A stretch of 64,000 nt of DNA from Halobacteriales archaeon QS_4_70_19. Lineage in GTDB: Archaea > Halobacteriota > Halobacteria > Halobacteriales > Haloarculaceae. A program made the position numbers and the translations under genes. Shown one piece after another: positions 42,560-51,103 of the stretch; position 1 is the stretch's first letter; the number at the start of each line of letters is the position of its first letter. Location: contig PXRM01000014.1 in assembly GCA_003020985.1 (NCBI GenBank), positions 62,001 to 126,000 on the forward strand. Direction: 5' to 3'. The notes beneath the pieces are model-generated. The model was not told the DNA's origin. It was given only the letters and a program-made list of their open reading frames with translations, and did not search any database.

Positions 42560-43699
42560 ATGAGACTGAAACAGACATCTGCCGTCGTGCTGACGGCACT
42601 GGTGGTGGGGTCGGCGGTGCTGGCACTCCCCGTGATGGGGAGCGCAGCGACACCGGGGAACCCGCCCGAACCGGACAAGGAACAGCGACCGCCCTCCGAC
42701 GGTGCGAACTTCACGATCATCCCGGACGACCCGACGCCGGACACCGGGACGGCCTACACCATGCTCTCGAAGGGTGTCGGCCCCTGGAACGGGAGCGACG
42801 GTCTCCAGGAGATCGACTACTACAAGATCACGACGCAGGACACCCGGTTCCGGGACTGTTCGCCGAGTGACGCGCAGGCGTTCGGGATCGACCGTGACAA
42901 CGACGACCCCGGGACCGCCACGGACACCGGACTGCTGCGGCACATGCGTGACTACTCCGTTGACGGCCGCGTCATCGCCGTCACCATCTACGACGAGGAG
43001 GACCTGGGCGGCGACCCGACGCACCTCAACGACACCGACGAGACGGTCGCCAAACTGGCGAACTGCGTCGTCACGCCCTCCGAGCCGGGCTGGTACCAGT
43101 TCAAGGGGTACGTGAACGGGACCAACTACGACGGGAAGTTCCAGGAGGTGCTGCTCTACTCGAAGTACTTCTACGTCTGTGACTGTTCGAGCGAGGCGGA
43201 GGCCCGCGAGCAGCTCGGGCCGCGCCCGTACAGCGACACGGACTCGGGCGACTCCGGGTCGGATGGTGGCGACACGGACGCTTCGACCGCCACGCCCACC
43301 GCGACACCGGCCCCGGACGACGGGGGGACCGAATCGACGGTGACGGCGACCGCGACCGCCACGCCCACCGCGACCGCCACGCTGACTGCAACCGTCACGA
43401 CCACGCCCGGCCAGGCAGCCGGGCAGGGCGACGGCTCGGACGGCGAGACAGCGACGGCCGACGACAGCGGCGGTGACGGTGGTGTCAGCGACGGCGGTGC
43501 CGGCGATGGCGGCAGCGGTAGCAGCGCCGCGACCAGTACGGCGTCGGGGGGTGGCGACCAGCAGGCGGGCGGCAGCGGTGGCCAGGCCGGCGGCCGGGAG
43601 CGGCGGACCCCGACGGCCGGCGATGGCTCCGGCTTCGGACTGCTCGCGGCGCTGGGCGGCCTGCTCCTGACCGGACTGCTAGCCCGCCGGGACGACTGA
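42560..43699 (+). CDS. Secreted protein with Thr-rich stalk and PGF-CTERM-like archaeosortase signal
   Basis: 379 aa. A Sec signal peptide (SAVVLTALVVGSAVLALPVMGSAA) is followed by a folded domain of about 180 residues with five or six Cys (RDCSPS, LANCVV, VCDCSS), then a Thr/Gly/Asp-rich stalk (residues 235-345). The C-terminus has the tripartite form: GDGSGFGLL, a hydrophobic helix LAALGGLLLTGLLA and RRDD. This is close to PGF-CTERM, with SGF in place of PGF. It is thus a likely archaeosortase A substrate and lipid-anchored surface protein. The function of the globular part is unknown. Confidence 0.75.
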   Translation: MRLKQTSAVVLTALVVGSAVLALPVMGSAATPGNPPEPDKEQRPPSDGANFTIIPDDPTPDTGTAYTMLSKGVGPWNGSDGLQEIDYYKITTQDTRFRDCSPSDAQAFGIDRDNDDPGTATDTGLLRHMRDYSVDGRVIAVTIYDEEDLGGDPTHLNDTDETVAKLANCVVTPSEPGWYQFKGYVNGTNYDGKFQEVLLYSKYFYVCDCSSEAEAREQLGPRPYSDTDSGDSGSDGGDTDASTATPTATPAPDDGGTESTVTATATATPTATATLTATVTTTPGQAAGQGDGSDGETATADDSGGDGGVSDGGAGDGGSGSSAATSTASGGGDQQAGGSGGQAGGRERRTPTAGDGSGFGLLAALGGLLLTGLLARRDD

Positions 43700-43713
43700 C
43701 GCCCCGGGCGCCC

Positions 43714-44397
43714 TCACTCGCCCCCGCGCTGGTGGTACTCCTCCAGGATCGACGAGAGCATCGTCGACTCCGCCTTCCGAAGGTGCTCGTCGACGGTCGA
43801 CGGCGCGAGTTCCAGTTCGTCGGCGAGCTCCGTCTGGGTGATTCCCCGCGGGATCCGGTAGTACCCGCGGTCGACCGCGGTCTCGAAGATTTCGCGCTGG
43901 CGCTCGGTCAGGAGCGCACGGGCGTCCTTCCGGCCGGGCGTGTAGTGTCCCACCTCCTCCACGGTCACCCGGACGTCGTCCGGGACCGCGGTGAGCGCCT
44001 CCCGGAGTGTCGAATGTTGCCCCACGATACGGACCCTGAGACTCCCGTCCGCGCGGAACCGGATGGGCGTCTCGACGATGAGTGCGTGGTCGTAGGGGAG
44101 CCCGAGCAGCGTCCCGTCGGGGTCGCTCAGCTCGAGGTGAGCGTAGCAGTGGAACCCGCCGTCGGCGTCGGGCCCCGTCAGGTCGTAGTCGAGGAGCCCT
44201 TCGCCCTGGATGGCCGCGATGGCCGCGTCACGGTCCCCCTCGAGCCGGTAGAGCAACGCGCCGGTCCCGTCGGCGTACGCGTCGAGGTGATGGAGGAGCT
44301 TGCGCGAGACCCCCTCGGCTGCGGCCAGGCGACCGTCGACCGGATGGATGCCCCCGTCGCCGAAGGTCAGTACGAGATCGAAGTAGCGGATGGTCAC
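43714..44397 (-). CDS. Bacterio-opsin activator-type regulator with C-terminal HTH_10
   Basis: 227 aa from a GTG at 44397 (one codon earlier also GTG). The C-terminal HTH_10 domain (residues about 165-220) reads LTERQREIFETAVDRGYYRIPRGITQTELADELELAPSTVDEHLRKAE. The N-terminal 150 residues form a sensor-like domain with no recognised ligand motif, similar to other haloarchaeal BAT-type regulators that respond to oxygen, light or nutrients. It is divergent from the cupin gene at 44547, whose promoter it may control. Confidence 0.88.
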   Translation of the reverse strand: MTIRYFDLVLTFGDGGIHPVDGRLAAAEGVSRKLLHHLDAYADGTGALLYRLEGDRDAAIAAIQGEGLLDYDLTGPDADGGFHCYAHLELSDPDGTLLGLPYDHALIVETPIRFRADGSLRVRIVGQHSTLREALTAVPDDVRVTVEEVGHYTPGRKDARALLTERQREIFETAVDRGYYRIPRGITQTELADELELAPSTVDEHLRKAESTMLSSILEEYHQRGGE

Positions 44398-44546
44398 CAC
44401 CTCCGAGACCGACGGTGACCGGACTCGGTACCGGGGTACGACTGGTGCGGAGGTGTTAACGGTTCCGACGCGAACCGCCCGCGGCTCCCGGTGCCGGCGC
44501 GAGGGGCGTCCCCGACGTTTATCCGTCGAGCACCCTCCTCCCCGCC

Positions 44547-45029
44547 ATGGAGAAGGTCGCCATCGACGACGTCGAGACGCGGAACAGCCCACTAGGAGTC
44601 CACAGCCTGCGCAAACCCGTCTCGTCGGCGCTCGGCACCGAACACTTCGCGATGAACTACTTCGAGCTCGAGCCGGGGGAGTCGTTCTCCGGCGGTCTCC
44701 ACACTCACCACGACCAGGAGGAAGTGTTCTACGTGATGGAGGGCGCGGTGGAGTTCGACGTCGGGATGGAGCGGGAGACGACCGTCGTCGAGGCCGGCGA
44801 ACTCATCCGATTCGCTCCCGGCGAGTACCAGACCGGGTGGAACCGCGGCGACGAACCCGTCAGCGGCTGGGCGCTCGGTGCCCCCGGCGCACAGCACGAC
44901 TGGGACGAACTGGAGTCGGTCGTCGACTGCCGCGAGTGCGGCGAGGAGACGCCCCATGCGACCCGGATCAACGAGGAGGGGCGGTTCGAGATGACCTGCA
45001 ACGACTGCGGGACCTCGTTCACGATGTAG
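44547..45029 (+). CDS. Cupin-domain protein with C-terminal zinc ribbon
   Basis: 160 aa. A cupin barrel with LHTHHDQEEVFYVMEG (metal-ligand His/Glu motif 1) and the second motif area RFAPGEYQTGWNRGDEP. A C-terminal CRECGE...CNDCG pair (residues 130-156) makes a four-Cys zinc ribbon. This fusion of a small metal-binding enzyme fold with a zinc ribbon is found in haloarchaea; function unknown, perhaps sugar or mannose-phosphate related. The gene is divergent from a HTH_10 regulator 149 bp away. Confidence 0.85.
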   Translation: MEKVAIDDVETRNSPLGVHSLRKPVSSALGTEHFAMNYFELEPGESFSGGLHTHHDQEEVFYVMEGAVEFDVGMERETTVVEAGELIRFAPGEYQTGWNRGDEPVSGWALGAPGAQHDWDELESVVDCRECGEETPHATRINEEGRFEMTCNDCGTSFTM

Positions 45030-45113
45030 GGGGCCGCGCCGGCACGGACCCTCACGGCGATGGCATCGGACACCCCCTGTGGCGACAACGGACAGACACG
45101 GGACGGAAGCCGG

Positions 45114-46859
45114 TCAATCCTCCAGCCGCAGGCGACGGACCACGAACGTCCGTTCCAGGGCGGCCAGGAACGGCCCCAGCCGGGGGCCCTGGTCCTCGTC
45201 GAGGAACAGGCGGTAGCCGGCGGTGAAGAAGTCGCCCACCTCGACGTCGTGGTCGCGGGCGGTCTCGTAGACGGCCTCCTGGAGCGCCTCGCCGTCCGGT
45301 TCCTCGCGCTCGACGAGGTCGGCGAGGTCGGCGAGCGCCGCCTCGACGTCGGCGTCGAACGCGACGTCCGGCAGGGCCTCGGCGAGTCGGTAGTTGTACT
45401 CGTTGTCGGTGCGGACGGCCCAGTTGCGGGCCAGCGGGACGCGGTCGAGCGCGTCCGCGACGGCCCACTCGGGCGCGTCGTCGGGGATGTGTCCCGAGCG
45501 ACGCGCCATCGTCTCCCGGAGGTCCTGATCGTCGGTCATCCCCAGCACCGCCGCGAAGGTGTACGGGATGCGGACCCGTTCGGGGCGGCGTTCGTCGACG
45601 CAGAACGGGTAGACCCGCTCGGCACGCTCGCGCTCGTTCTCCGGAGCCTCGACCTCGCCGAAGTGGACGCGCTCGAAGCGGTCGAACTCGTCGACCAGCT
45701 GGTCCAGCGTCCCGATGTCGAAGTCACGGGCACGCTTCGGATCCTTCGCGAAGAAGAAGTGGACCACCTCCCGCTCCAGCAGGTCCAACACCTCGCCGGC
45801 GAGGACGACGTTCCCGGCCGAGGAGGAGAACGGCTCCCCGTTGAGCGTGAACCACTCGTACACCATCGGGACGGGCGGCTGGTCGCCGAAGACCGCGCGG
45901 GCGATGTGGTCGCCGGAGGGCCAGGACCCCTCGGCGTGGTCCTTGCCGAACGGCTCGAAGTCGACCCCGAGGACGCGCCACTGGGCCGGCCACTCGAACC
46001 GCCACGGGAGCTTCCCCTCGCGGAACGTGGCGGTCCCCTCGTGGCCACAGCCCTCGATGGTCCTGTCGCCGGCCTCCACGTCCGTACAGCGGTAGTCCAC
46101 GGTGCCGGCGTCGATATCGACCTCCGTCACCGTCTCGGTCACCCTCCCACACTCCGCGCAGATGGGGTTGAACGGGACGTAGTCGGCGTCGACCTTGTTC
46201 TGGTAGTTGGCCAGTACCTCCCGGGCGCGGTCGGCGTTCGCGAGGACGTGCCGGGTCGCGTCCGCCAGCCGGCCGGACTCGTACAGGTCGGTGTTCGAGA
46301 CGACCTCGATGTCGACGCCCAGCTGCTCGGCGGACCGGCGGATGAGCCCCGAGAAGTGGTCGCCGTACGAGTCACAGCAGCCGAACGGGTCCGGGATGGC
46401 GGTGTACGGCTTCCCGAGGTTGCGCCCGAGGACGCCCGCGTCCTCCACCTCGCCGAGACCGACGACGGTGCCGTCGCGGTCGGCGAGCTTCCGGGGGACC
46501 TTCCGGAGCGGGTCCCGGTCGTCCGTGGTGAACACCTGCCGGACCTCGTGGCCCCGCTCGCGGAGCACCTCGGCGACGAAGTAGCCCCGCATCACCTCGT
46601 TCATGTTGCCGAGGTGGGGGACACCGGAGGGCGAGATGCCGCCCTTGATAACGACCGGGGCGTCCGGGTCGCGCTCGCCGGCCTCGACGGTCGCCTCGAC
46701 CTGCGCCTCGACGGCGTCGGCGACGGCATCGGCCCAGAAGGCGTGCCGGCGGTCGCTCTCGGCCAGCGAGTGCGGCGACCGGGCGCCGAACGCGTCGGCG
46801 TCGAGCGGTACGTCGGCCGCGTCCCCCGGGGCGTCGGGGTCGACCGGCTCGTCGCTCAC
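45114..46859 (-). CDS. lysS: Lysyl-tRNA synthetase, class I
   Basis: 581 aa from a GTG that overlaps the pyrH stop by 4 bp (GTGA). Archaeal class I LysRS attaches lysine to tRNA-Lys. Motifs: SPSGVPHLGN (HIGH-type, H82-N85), a zinc-binding segment CAECGR...CGHEG, the GDH motif region and FSSSAGN (KMSKS equivalent, about residue 340). The KDHAEGSWPSGDHIAR and VYEWFTLNG blocks belong to the catalytic core. The C-terminal anticodon-binding alpha cage runs to residue 581. It is in an operon with pyrH. Confidence 0.95.
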   Translation of the reverse strand: MSDEPVDPDAPGDAADVPLDADAFGARSPHSLAESDRRHAFWADAVADAVEAQVEATVEAGERDPDAPVVIKGGISPSGVPHLGNMNEVMRGYFVAEVLRERGHEVRQVFTTDDRDPLRKVPRKLADRDGTVVGLGEVEDAGVLGRNLGKPYTAIPDPFGCCDSYGDHFSGLIRRSAEQLGVDIEVVSNTDLYESGRLADATRHVLANADRAREVLANYQNKVDADYVPFNPICAECGRVTETVTEVDIDAGTVDYRCTDVEAGDRTIEGCGHEGTATFREGKLPWRFEWPAQWRVLGVDFEPFGKDHAEGSWPSGDHIARAVFGDQPPVPMVYEWFTLNGEPFSSSAGNVVLAGEVLDLLEREVVHFFFAKDPKRARDFDIGTLDQLVDEFDRFERVHFGEVEAPENERERAERVYPFCVDERRPERVRIPYTFAAVLGMTDDQDLRETMARRSGHIPDDAPEWAVADALDRVPLARNWAVRTDNEYNYRLAEALPDVAFDADVEAALADLADLVEREEPDGEALQEAVYETARDHDVEVGDFFTAGYRLFLDEDQGPRLGPFLAALERTFVVRRLRLED

Positions 46860-47551
46860 GACTCCACCTCCTCGTCGGGGACGATCTCCGTGCCGTCGAA
46901 GTCGCCGGCGCGGACCGCCCGCCGGACGCGGTCGGGGTCGGCCCCGTCGAGGACGAGCGTCCGGATGCCGGAGCGCTGGACCAGTTTGGCGGCCAGCAGG
47001 TCGATGGGTGCGTTCGAGCCCGCAGATCCCAGCGACCCGCCAGCGGCGACCAGCTCGACGAGGTCCGCCGCCGGGAGCCGCTCGTGTCGCTCGGCGTCGG
47101 GGTCCTCGTTCGGGTCGGCGTCGAACACGCCCGGGACGCTGGTCGCGTACACCAGCAGGTCGGCCTCGACGTACTCGGCGAGCGCGGCGGCGACGGCGTC
47201 GGTGGTCTGGCCCGGCACGACCCCGCCCATCACCACGAGCCCGTCTCGGCGGAGGGCCTCGGCGGCGGCGTCGTACTCCTCGGGCGGCTTGATGGGGCCA
47301 TCCATCGCCGCGCCGAGGAGGCGGGCGTTCAGGCGCGTGACGCCGATCCCCAGCTGGTCGAGCTCGATCTCGTTGCCGCCCAGTTCGCGGGCGGCGTCGA
47401 TGTACTCCCGGGCGACCCGGCCGCCGCCGACGACCGCGGCGACCTCGTGGTCCACCGCGAGCTCCGACAGGACCTTGCCGTACGCGGCGACCCGGTCCGC
47501 GGCCAGGTCCGGCGCGAGGACGCTCCCCCCGACGGAGACGACTACCTTCAT
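46856..47551 (-). CDS. pyrH: Uridylate kinase (archaeal PyrH)
   Basis: 231 aa. It phosphorylates UMP to UDP. Amino-acid-kinase fold: MKVVVSVGGSVLAPDL at the N-terminus, AAVVGGGRVAREYIDAA, PIKPPEEYDAA, the GVVPGQTTDAVAA nucleotide/UMP region, DLLVYATSVPGVFDADP and IDLLAAKLVQRSGI. The size agrees with archaeal enzymes, which are not GTP-regulated like bacterial PyrH. Its stop overlaps the GTG start of lysS by 4 bp. Upstream is a divergent gene of molybdopterin metabolism. Confidence 0.95.
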   Translation of the reverse strand: MKVVVSVGGSVLAPDLAADRVAAYGKVLSELAVDHEVAAVVGGGRVAREYIDAARELGGNEIELDQLGIGVTRLNARLLGAAMDGPIKPPEEYDAAAEALRRDGLVVMGGVVPGQTTDAVAAALAEYVEADLLVYATSVPGVFDADPNEDPDAERHERLPAADLVELVAAGGSLGSAGSNAPIDLLAAKLVQRSGIRTLVLDGADPDRVRRAVRAGDFDGTEIVPDEEVES

Positions 47552-47642
47552 GCTCGCCGGTTCCGCCGGGCGGGCGGTTAAGCTTCCGCTTGAGGGTCGA
47601 GCAGCCGGGGGATACAAGCCCGCAGGCCACCTGGCGTCGGGC

Positions 47643-48464
47643 ATGCAAGCAGTTGCCATCTGCGGGTCGGGGGCGGCGGCGCTGGCCGCTCGCCTGACCG
47701 ACGCACTGGAGGGCCGCGTCGGCGTCGTCCGGCAGGTCGTCGAGGACGGTGGTGAGGCCGGCAGCCGAGTCTCGTCGGGCGAAAGTGCCGCGACCGTCCC
47801 CGGCGACGGGGCGGCGACGACCTACCGGCTGGGGGCCGACGCGTGGCACGCCAGCGGTCCGGGGCCCTCGCTCCGGGACGCCATCGAGCGACTCGCACCG
47901 GACCACGACCACGCGCTCGCGGTGGGCTTCCCGGAGGCCGACCTGCCGACGGTCATCGTCGGTAAGGCGGAGGTCCCGGGCGAGGTCATCGCGCGTGTCA
48001 CCGACCCGGAGGGGCCGACAGCGGACGTCGTGGCCGCCATCGAGGCGGTTGAGCCGTTCGAGACGCTGGAGTCGCTGGTCGCCGAGGTGAAACGCGCGCC
48101 CGACGCCGACCGCTCCGGCGCCATCGCCACGTTCACCGGACGCGTCCGTGCCCGGGACGGCCCCGACGACGACCGGACCCAGTATCTGGAGTTCGAGAAG
48201 TACGAGTCGGTCGCCGAGAGCCGGATGCGAACCATCGAGGACGAACTGGCGACCCGCGACGGGGTGTTCGAGGTCCGGCTCCACCACCGGACGGGCGTCA
48301 TCCCGGACGGGGAGGACATCGTCTTCGTGGTCGTGCTGGCCGGCCACCGCGAGGAGGCGTTCCGCACCGTCGAGGACGGCATCAACCGGCTCAAGGACGA
48401 GGTCCCCATCTTCAAGAAGGAAGTCACGGAGAGCGAGACGTTCTGGGTCCACGAGCGGGAGTGA
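47643..48464 (+). CDS. moaE: MobB-MoaE fusion: molybdopterin synthase large subunit with degenerate MobB domain
   Basis: 273 aa. The C-terminal 130 residues are MoaE, the large subunit of molybdopterin synthase: GAIATFTGRVRARDG, LEFEKYESVAESRM, RLHHRTGVIPDGEDIVFVVVLAGHREEAFR and INRLKDEVPIFKKE (the Lys pair of the active site). The N-terminal 140 residues correspond to a MobB-like domain (DAIERLAPDHDHALAVGFPEADLPTVIVGKAEV), but the Walker A loop, normally GxxxSGKTT near the beginning, reads GSGAAALAARL here. The GTP-binding function therefore appears lost while MoaE should remain active. Divergent from pyrH. Confidence 0.88.
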   Translation: MQAVAICGSGAAALAARLTDALEGRVGVVRQVVEDGGEAGSRVSSGESAATVPGDGAATTYRLGADAWHASGPGPSLRDAIERLAPDHDHALAVGFPEADLPTVIVGKAEVPGEVIARVTDPEGPTADVVAAIEAVEPFETLESLVAEVKRAPDADRSGAIATFTGRVRARDGPDDDRTQYLEFEKYESVAESRMRTIEDELATRDGVFEVRLHHRTGVIPDGEDIVFVVVLAGHREEAFRTVEDGINRLKDEVPIFKKEVTESETFWVHERE

Positions 48465-48764
48465 CCCCCGGCGACCGGAGACGACCCCGCCGACCGGGGC
48501 GGCGCGAGGCCGCGCGGCCCCCGGTTCGCGACCCTGTTTTCGACGAACGAACCCTGAATACATCCGCCATCGCAGATGTAACGGAAGATGATGAGAGATA
48601 GCGAACGAAGGATTCAGAGCACTCGATAAAAGTTCTGAGCGATTCTCGAAAGGACGTGAAACGAACTCTTTTCGCCCTCCGGGGGTCGAAACGAGCCGAA
48701 GACACGCCAAGCGACTCCCCTTTATATGCTGGTCTGGTCGCAAGGCGGGAGCGAGGTGTCAGAG
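48465..48764. other. 300-bp AT-rich leader/promoter region of the DUF7123 gene
   Basis: No gene seen. It contains an unusual low-GC stretch at 48540-48670 (e.g. GATAAAAGTTCTGAGCGATTC) and a TATA-like box at 48721-48728. It could contain a regulatory RNA, but no stable stem is evident. Confidence 0.4.
48721..48728 (+). promoter_or_regulatory. TATA-like box of the DUF7123 gene
   Basis: TTTATATG at 48721-48728, preceded by the purine/pyrimidine BRE-like CTCCCC, lies 37-44 bp upstream of the ATG at 48765. It therefore predicts a short leader of about 12-15 nt. Confidence 0.55.
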
Positions 48765-49019
48765 ATGAGCGCAACCACGCAGTCCCCCTCCGACGACGCG
48801 GAGACCGAGAGCAAGTACGAACGCCTGCAGGCGTACCTCAGCGAGCGCGCCGAGGACGGCGAACTCTACTTCAAGAGCAAGTTCATCGCGGACGAGGTCG
48901 GCCTCTCCGCGAAGGAGATCGGCGCGCTGATGGTACAGCTGCGCGACTCCGCGACCGACCTCGAGATCGAGAAGTGGTCGTACACGAGCGCGACCACGTG
49001 GCGCGTGGAACCCGCGTAA
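48765..49019 (+). CDS. DUF7123 family winged-helix-like protein
   Basis: 84 aa. The core KYERLQAYLSERAEDGELYFKSKFIADEVGLSAKEIGALMVQLRDSATDLEIEKWSYTSATTWRV is a conserved haloarchaeal small protein with a winged-helix pattern (helix-turn-helix region GLSAKEIGALMVQL). It is abundant and conserved across Halobacteria, without known function; a DNA-binding role is inferred from fold only. The ATG at 48765 is 37 bp after a TATA box. Confidence 0.85.
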   Translation: MSATTQSPSDDAETESKYERLQAYLSERAEDGELYFKSKFIADEVGLSAKEIGALMVQLRDSATDLEIEKWSYTSATTWRVEPA

Positions 49020-49285
49020 TCGACGCCTCGACTCCCTACCCGACGGAGCCCCACCGCGAGGCCGCCCGACTGGTCCCCCGATCGGGTCCCCGCCGTGTGC
49101 CGGGTCGTTTTCGGTTTTTCCACCCCATTACGAACCTCTACTGCGCGGTATCTTGCTTAAATGACTCATTATGGACGTTCATCTACAGTGTGCGGGTTGA
49201 TATCGTGACAGTGGATTCCACAGCGGACGGGAGGATGCCGACGGAGGAGGGAACCGGGCCCGGCGACAGCCCGTGACGGGGGGCG

Positions 49286-51103
49286 CTAGTCCGAGTCCTC
49301 GAAGTAGAGGTCGGCGATCCGGTCGCCGGTGCGCATCGCGAGCGCCTGCCCGGTGTTGGTGGGGTTCGGCCCGCCGAGCCCGTTCGGGAGGACGGAGTGG
49401 TCGGCGATGAACAGCCGGTCCACGTCGTAGGCCTCGCAGTTCTCGTCGGCGACGAAGCCCATCCGCATCGTCGAGTGGATGTGGATGGCGCTGGGGCCGG
49501 CGTCGAGCCGGTGGACGTGGACGTGCTCGTCCGGGTCCAGCCCGTCCGGGACGGCTCCCCGGAGGATGTTCGCACAGCGGCGCGACAGCTCGTCTCGCTT
49601 GCGGATGTCGTCCTCGCCGGGCGTGTAGGTGACCTTCGGGACGGCCCCGTGCTCGTCGGTGTAGCCCGAGAGTTCGACGCGGTTGCGCTTCTGCGGCGCG
49701 TCGTCGGTCATGATCTGGAGCGAGAGCATCCGGTCGTAGCCGGCCATGAACCGCTTGAGCTCCCGGCCGGCGATGCGTCCGCGGGTGTCCCACGGCTCGT
49801 CCGGGTCGGCCTCGACCCCGACGTCAGCCAGGATGTCGCTGGTGAAGGTCCGGCTCGACCCGGCGATGGAGGAGAGCGAGGTCGTCCCGGGGGCGCCGCC
49901 GTACGTCTGGACGCCGCCGAAGCCGGGCCAGTCGAAGCGGGCGGCGATCTGCTCGCCGGCCCAGGGGTCGATCTCCTCCTGCCCGATGGCTTTCCGCAGC
50001 GCCTCCTCGCTGAACTGTCCGACGACGACCTCGCCGAAGTGGATGGTCAGTCCCTTCCCGACCCAGTCGCTGCGCGGGAGCGGGGAGTTGAGCCAGAGGC
50101 GGGGCGTCTCGATGGCCCCGGCCGCCAGGACGACGGCGTCGGCCTCGACGATGCGGGAGTCACCGCTCCAGGTGTCGCGGAAGCGGACCCCTCGGGCCTC
50201 GACGCTGCCGGGGCCACCCTCCGTGAGCACCTCCGTCACGAAGGCGTTCGGCCGGATGGTGACGTTGCCCGTCTCCAGGGCCTCCGGGACGAAGCCGATG
50301 GCGCTCGACTTCTTGGCCTTCTCGGCGTAGTCGGCCCCGCGCGGGTGCGGGTTGCCGGGGATCTCGGTCCCGACCAGCGTGTGCCCGCCGACGCTATCGG
50401 CGCTGTAGTCGTCCGTGGTTCGGTCATCGTTCGCCCGGAGCTTCTCGTCCGGGCGGGTGATGGCGTTCGGCTGGGGGCGGTACCCCTCGGCCTGGACGTC
50501 ACGCCCCTCCAGCAGGTCGAACCCCTCGCTGGCGGCCCCCTGGTAGTAGAGTTCCTCCTTCGGGGTGGTCGGGGCGGGCGAGACGTTGAGCCGGTCCTCG
50601 ACGGTCCGGTAGTAGGACCTGTCCGACCCGGGCGGGCCCGCCTCGGCGAGGTCCTCGTAGTCGATGAGCCAGCCCTCGCCGCCGGCGGCCACGCTGTTCT
50701 CCTCGAACGCCGCAGGGTACGCCCGCGGATGACAGCCGGTGTAGTGCAGCGTCGTCCCGCCGACGCCGGCGACCTGCAGGATGAGGCCGTACTCGGGCTG
50801 CTCGCGGTACCAGAGCGGTCGCTCGATGTCCGCGGGTCCCCAGACGAGCTTCTCCAGCATCTCCGCCTCGCGGGTGGTGAACTGCTCGTCGAGCAGCTCC
50901 CCCGAGAGGTCGTCGGGGTCCGAGGAGACCTTCGCCGTCCCCGGCCCCTCGGTCGGCGTGGGCCACTTCTCGTTGCCGAACCAGGGGCCGGCCTCGAGGA
51001 CCAGCACGTCCAGCCCGCGCTCGCCGAGCCGCTGGGCACAGGCCGGGCCGTCGCCGCCGGCGCCCACGACGATGACGTCGAAGTCGCCCGTGTTCGTGCT
51101 CAT
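49286..51103 (-). CDS. GMC-family FAD-dependent dehydrogenase (large subunit)
   Basis: 605 aa. N-terminal FAD loop DVIVVGAGGDGPACAQRLGERGLDVLVLEAG; second half of the FAD domain in VEADAVVLAAGAIETPRL; C-terminal DHSVLPNGLGGPNPTNTG with the GMC catalytic His region, and the preceding HIHSTMRMG. It has no signal of its own; its start overlaps the stop of the Tat-bearing subunit gene by 4 bp (ATGA), fitting export as a complex by hitchhiking. Such pairs oxidise sugars, polyols or gluconate in bacteria. The cytochrome c subunit is missing nearby, so the electron acceptor is unknown. Confidence 0.9.
   Translation of the reverse strand: MSTNTGDFDVIVVGAGGDGPACAQRLGERGLDVLVLEAGPWFGNEKWPTPTEGPGTAKVSSDPDDLSGELLDEQFTTREAEMLEKLVWGPADIERPLWYREQPEYGLILQVAGVGGTTLHYTGCHPRAYPAAFEENSVAAGGEGWLIDYEDLAEAGPPGSDRSYYRTVEDRLNVSPAPTTPKEELYYQGAASEGFDLLEGRDVQAEGYRPQPNAITRPDEKLRANDDRTTDDYSADSVGGHTLVGTEIPGNPHPRGADYAEKAKKSSAIGFVPEALETGNVTIRPNAFVTEVLTEGGPGSVEARGVRFRDTWSGDSRIVEADAVVLAAGAIETPRLWLNSPLPRSDWVGKGLTIHFGEVVVGQFSEEALRKAIGQEEIDPWAGEQIAARFDWPGFGGVQTYGGAPGTTSLSSIAGSSRTFTSDILADVGVEADPDEPWDTRGRIAGRELKRFMAGYDRMLSLQIMTDDAPQKRNRVELSGYTDEHGAVPKVTYTPGEDDIRKRDELSRRCANILRGAVPDGLDPDEHVHVHRLDAGPSAIHIHSTMRMGFVADENCEAYDVDRLFIADHSVLPNGLGGPNPTNTGQALAMRTGDRIADLYFEDSD

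Noticed and set aside
45114..48743. Open frame of 1209 codons on the minus strand
   Set aside because: Only the part up to 46859 is lysS; the remainder is antisense or out-of-frame to pyrH and the MobB-MoaE gene. Its length comes from the scarcity of stop codons in GC-rich DNA.
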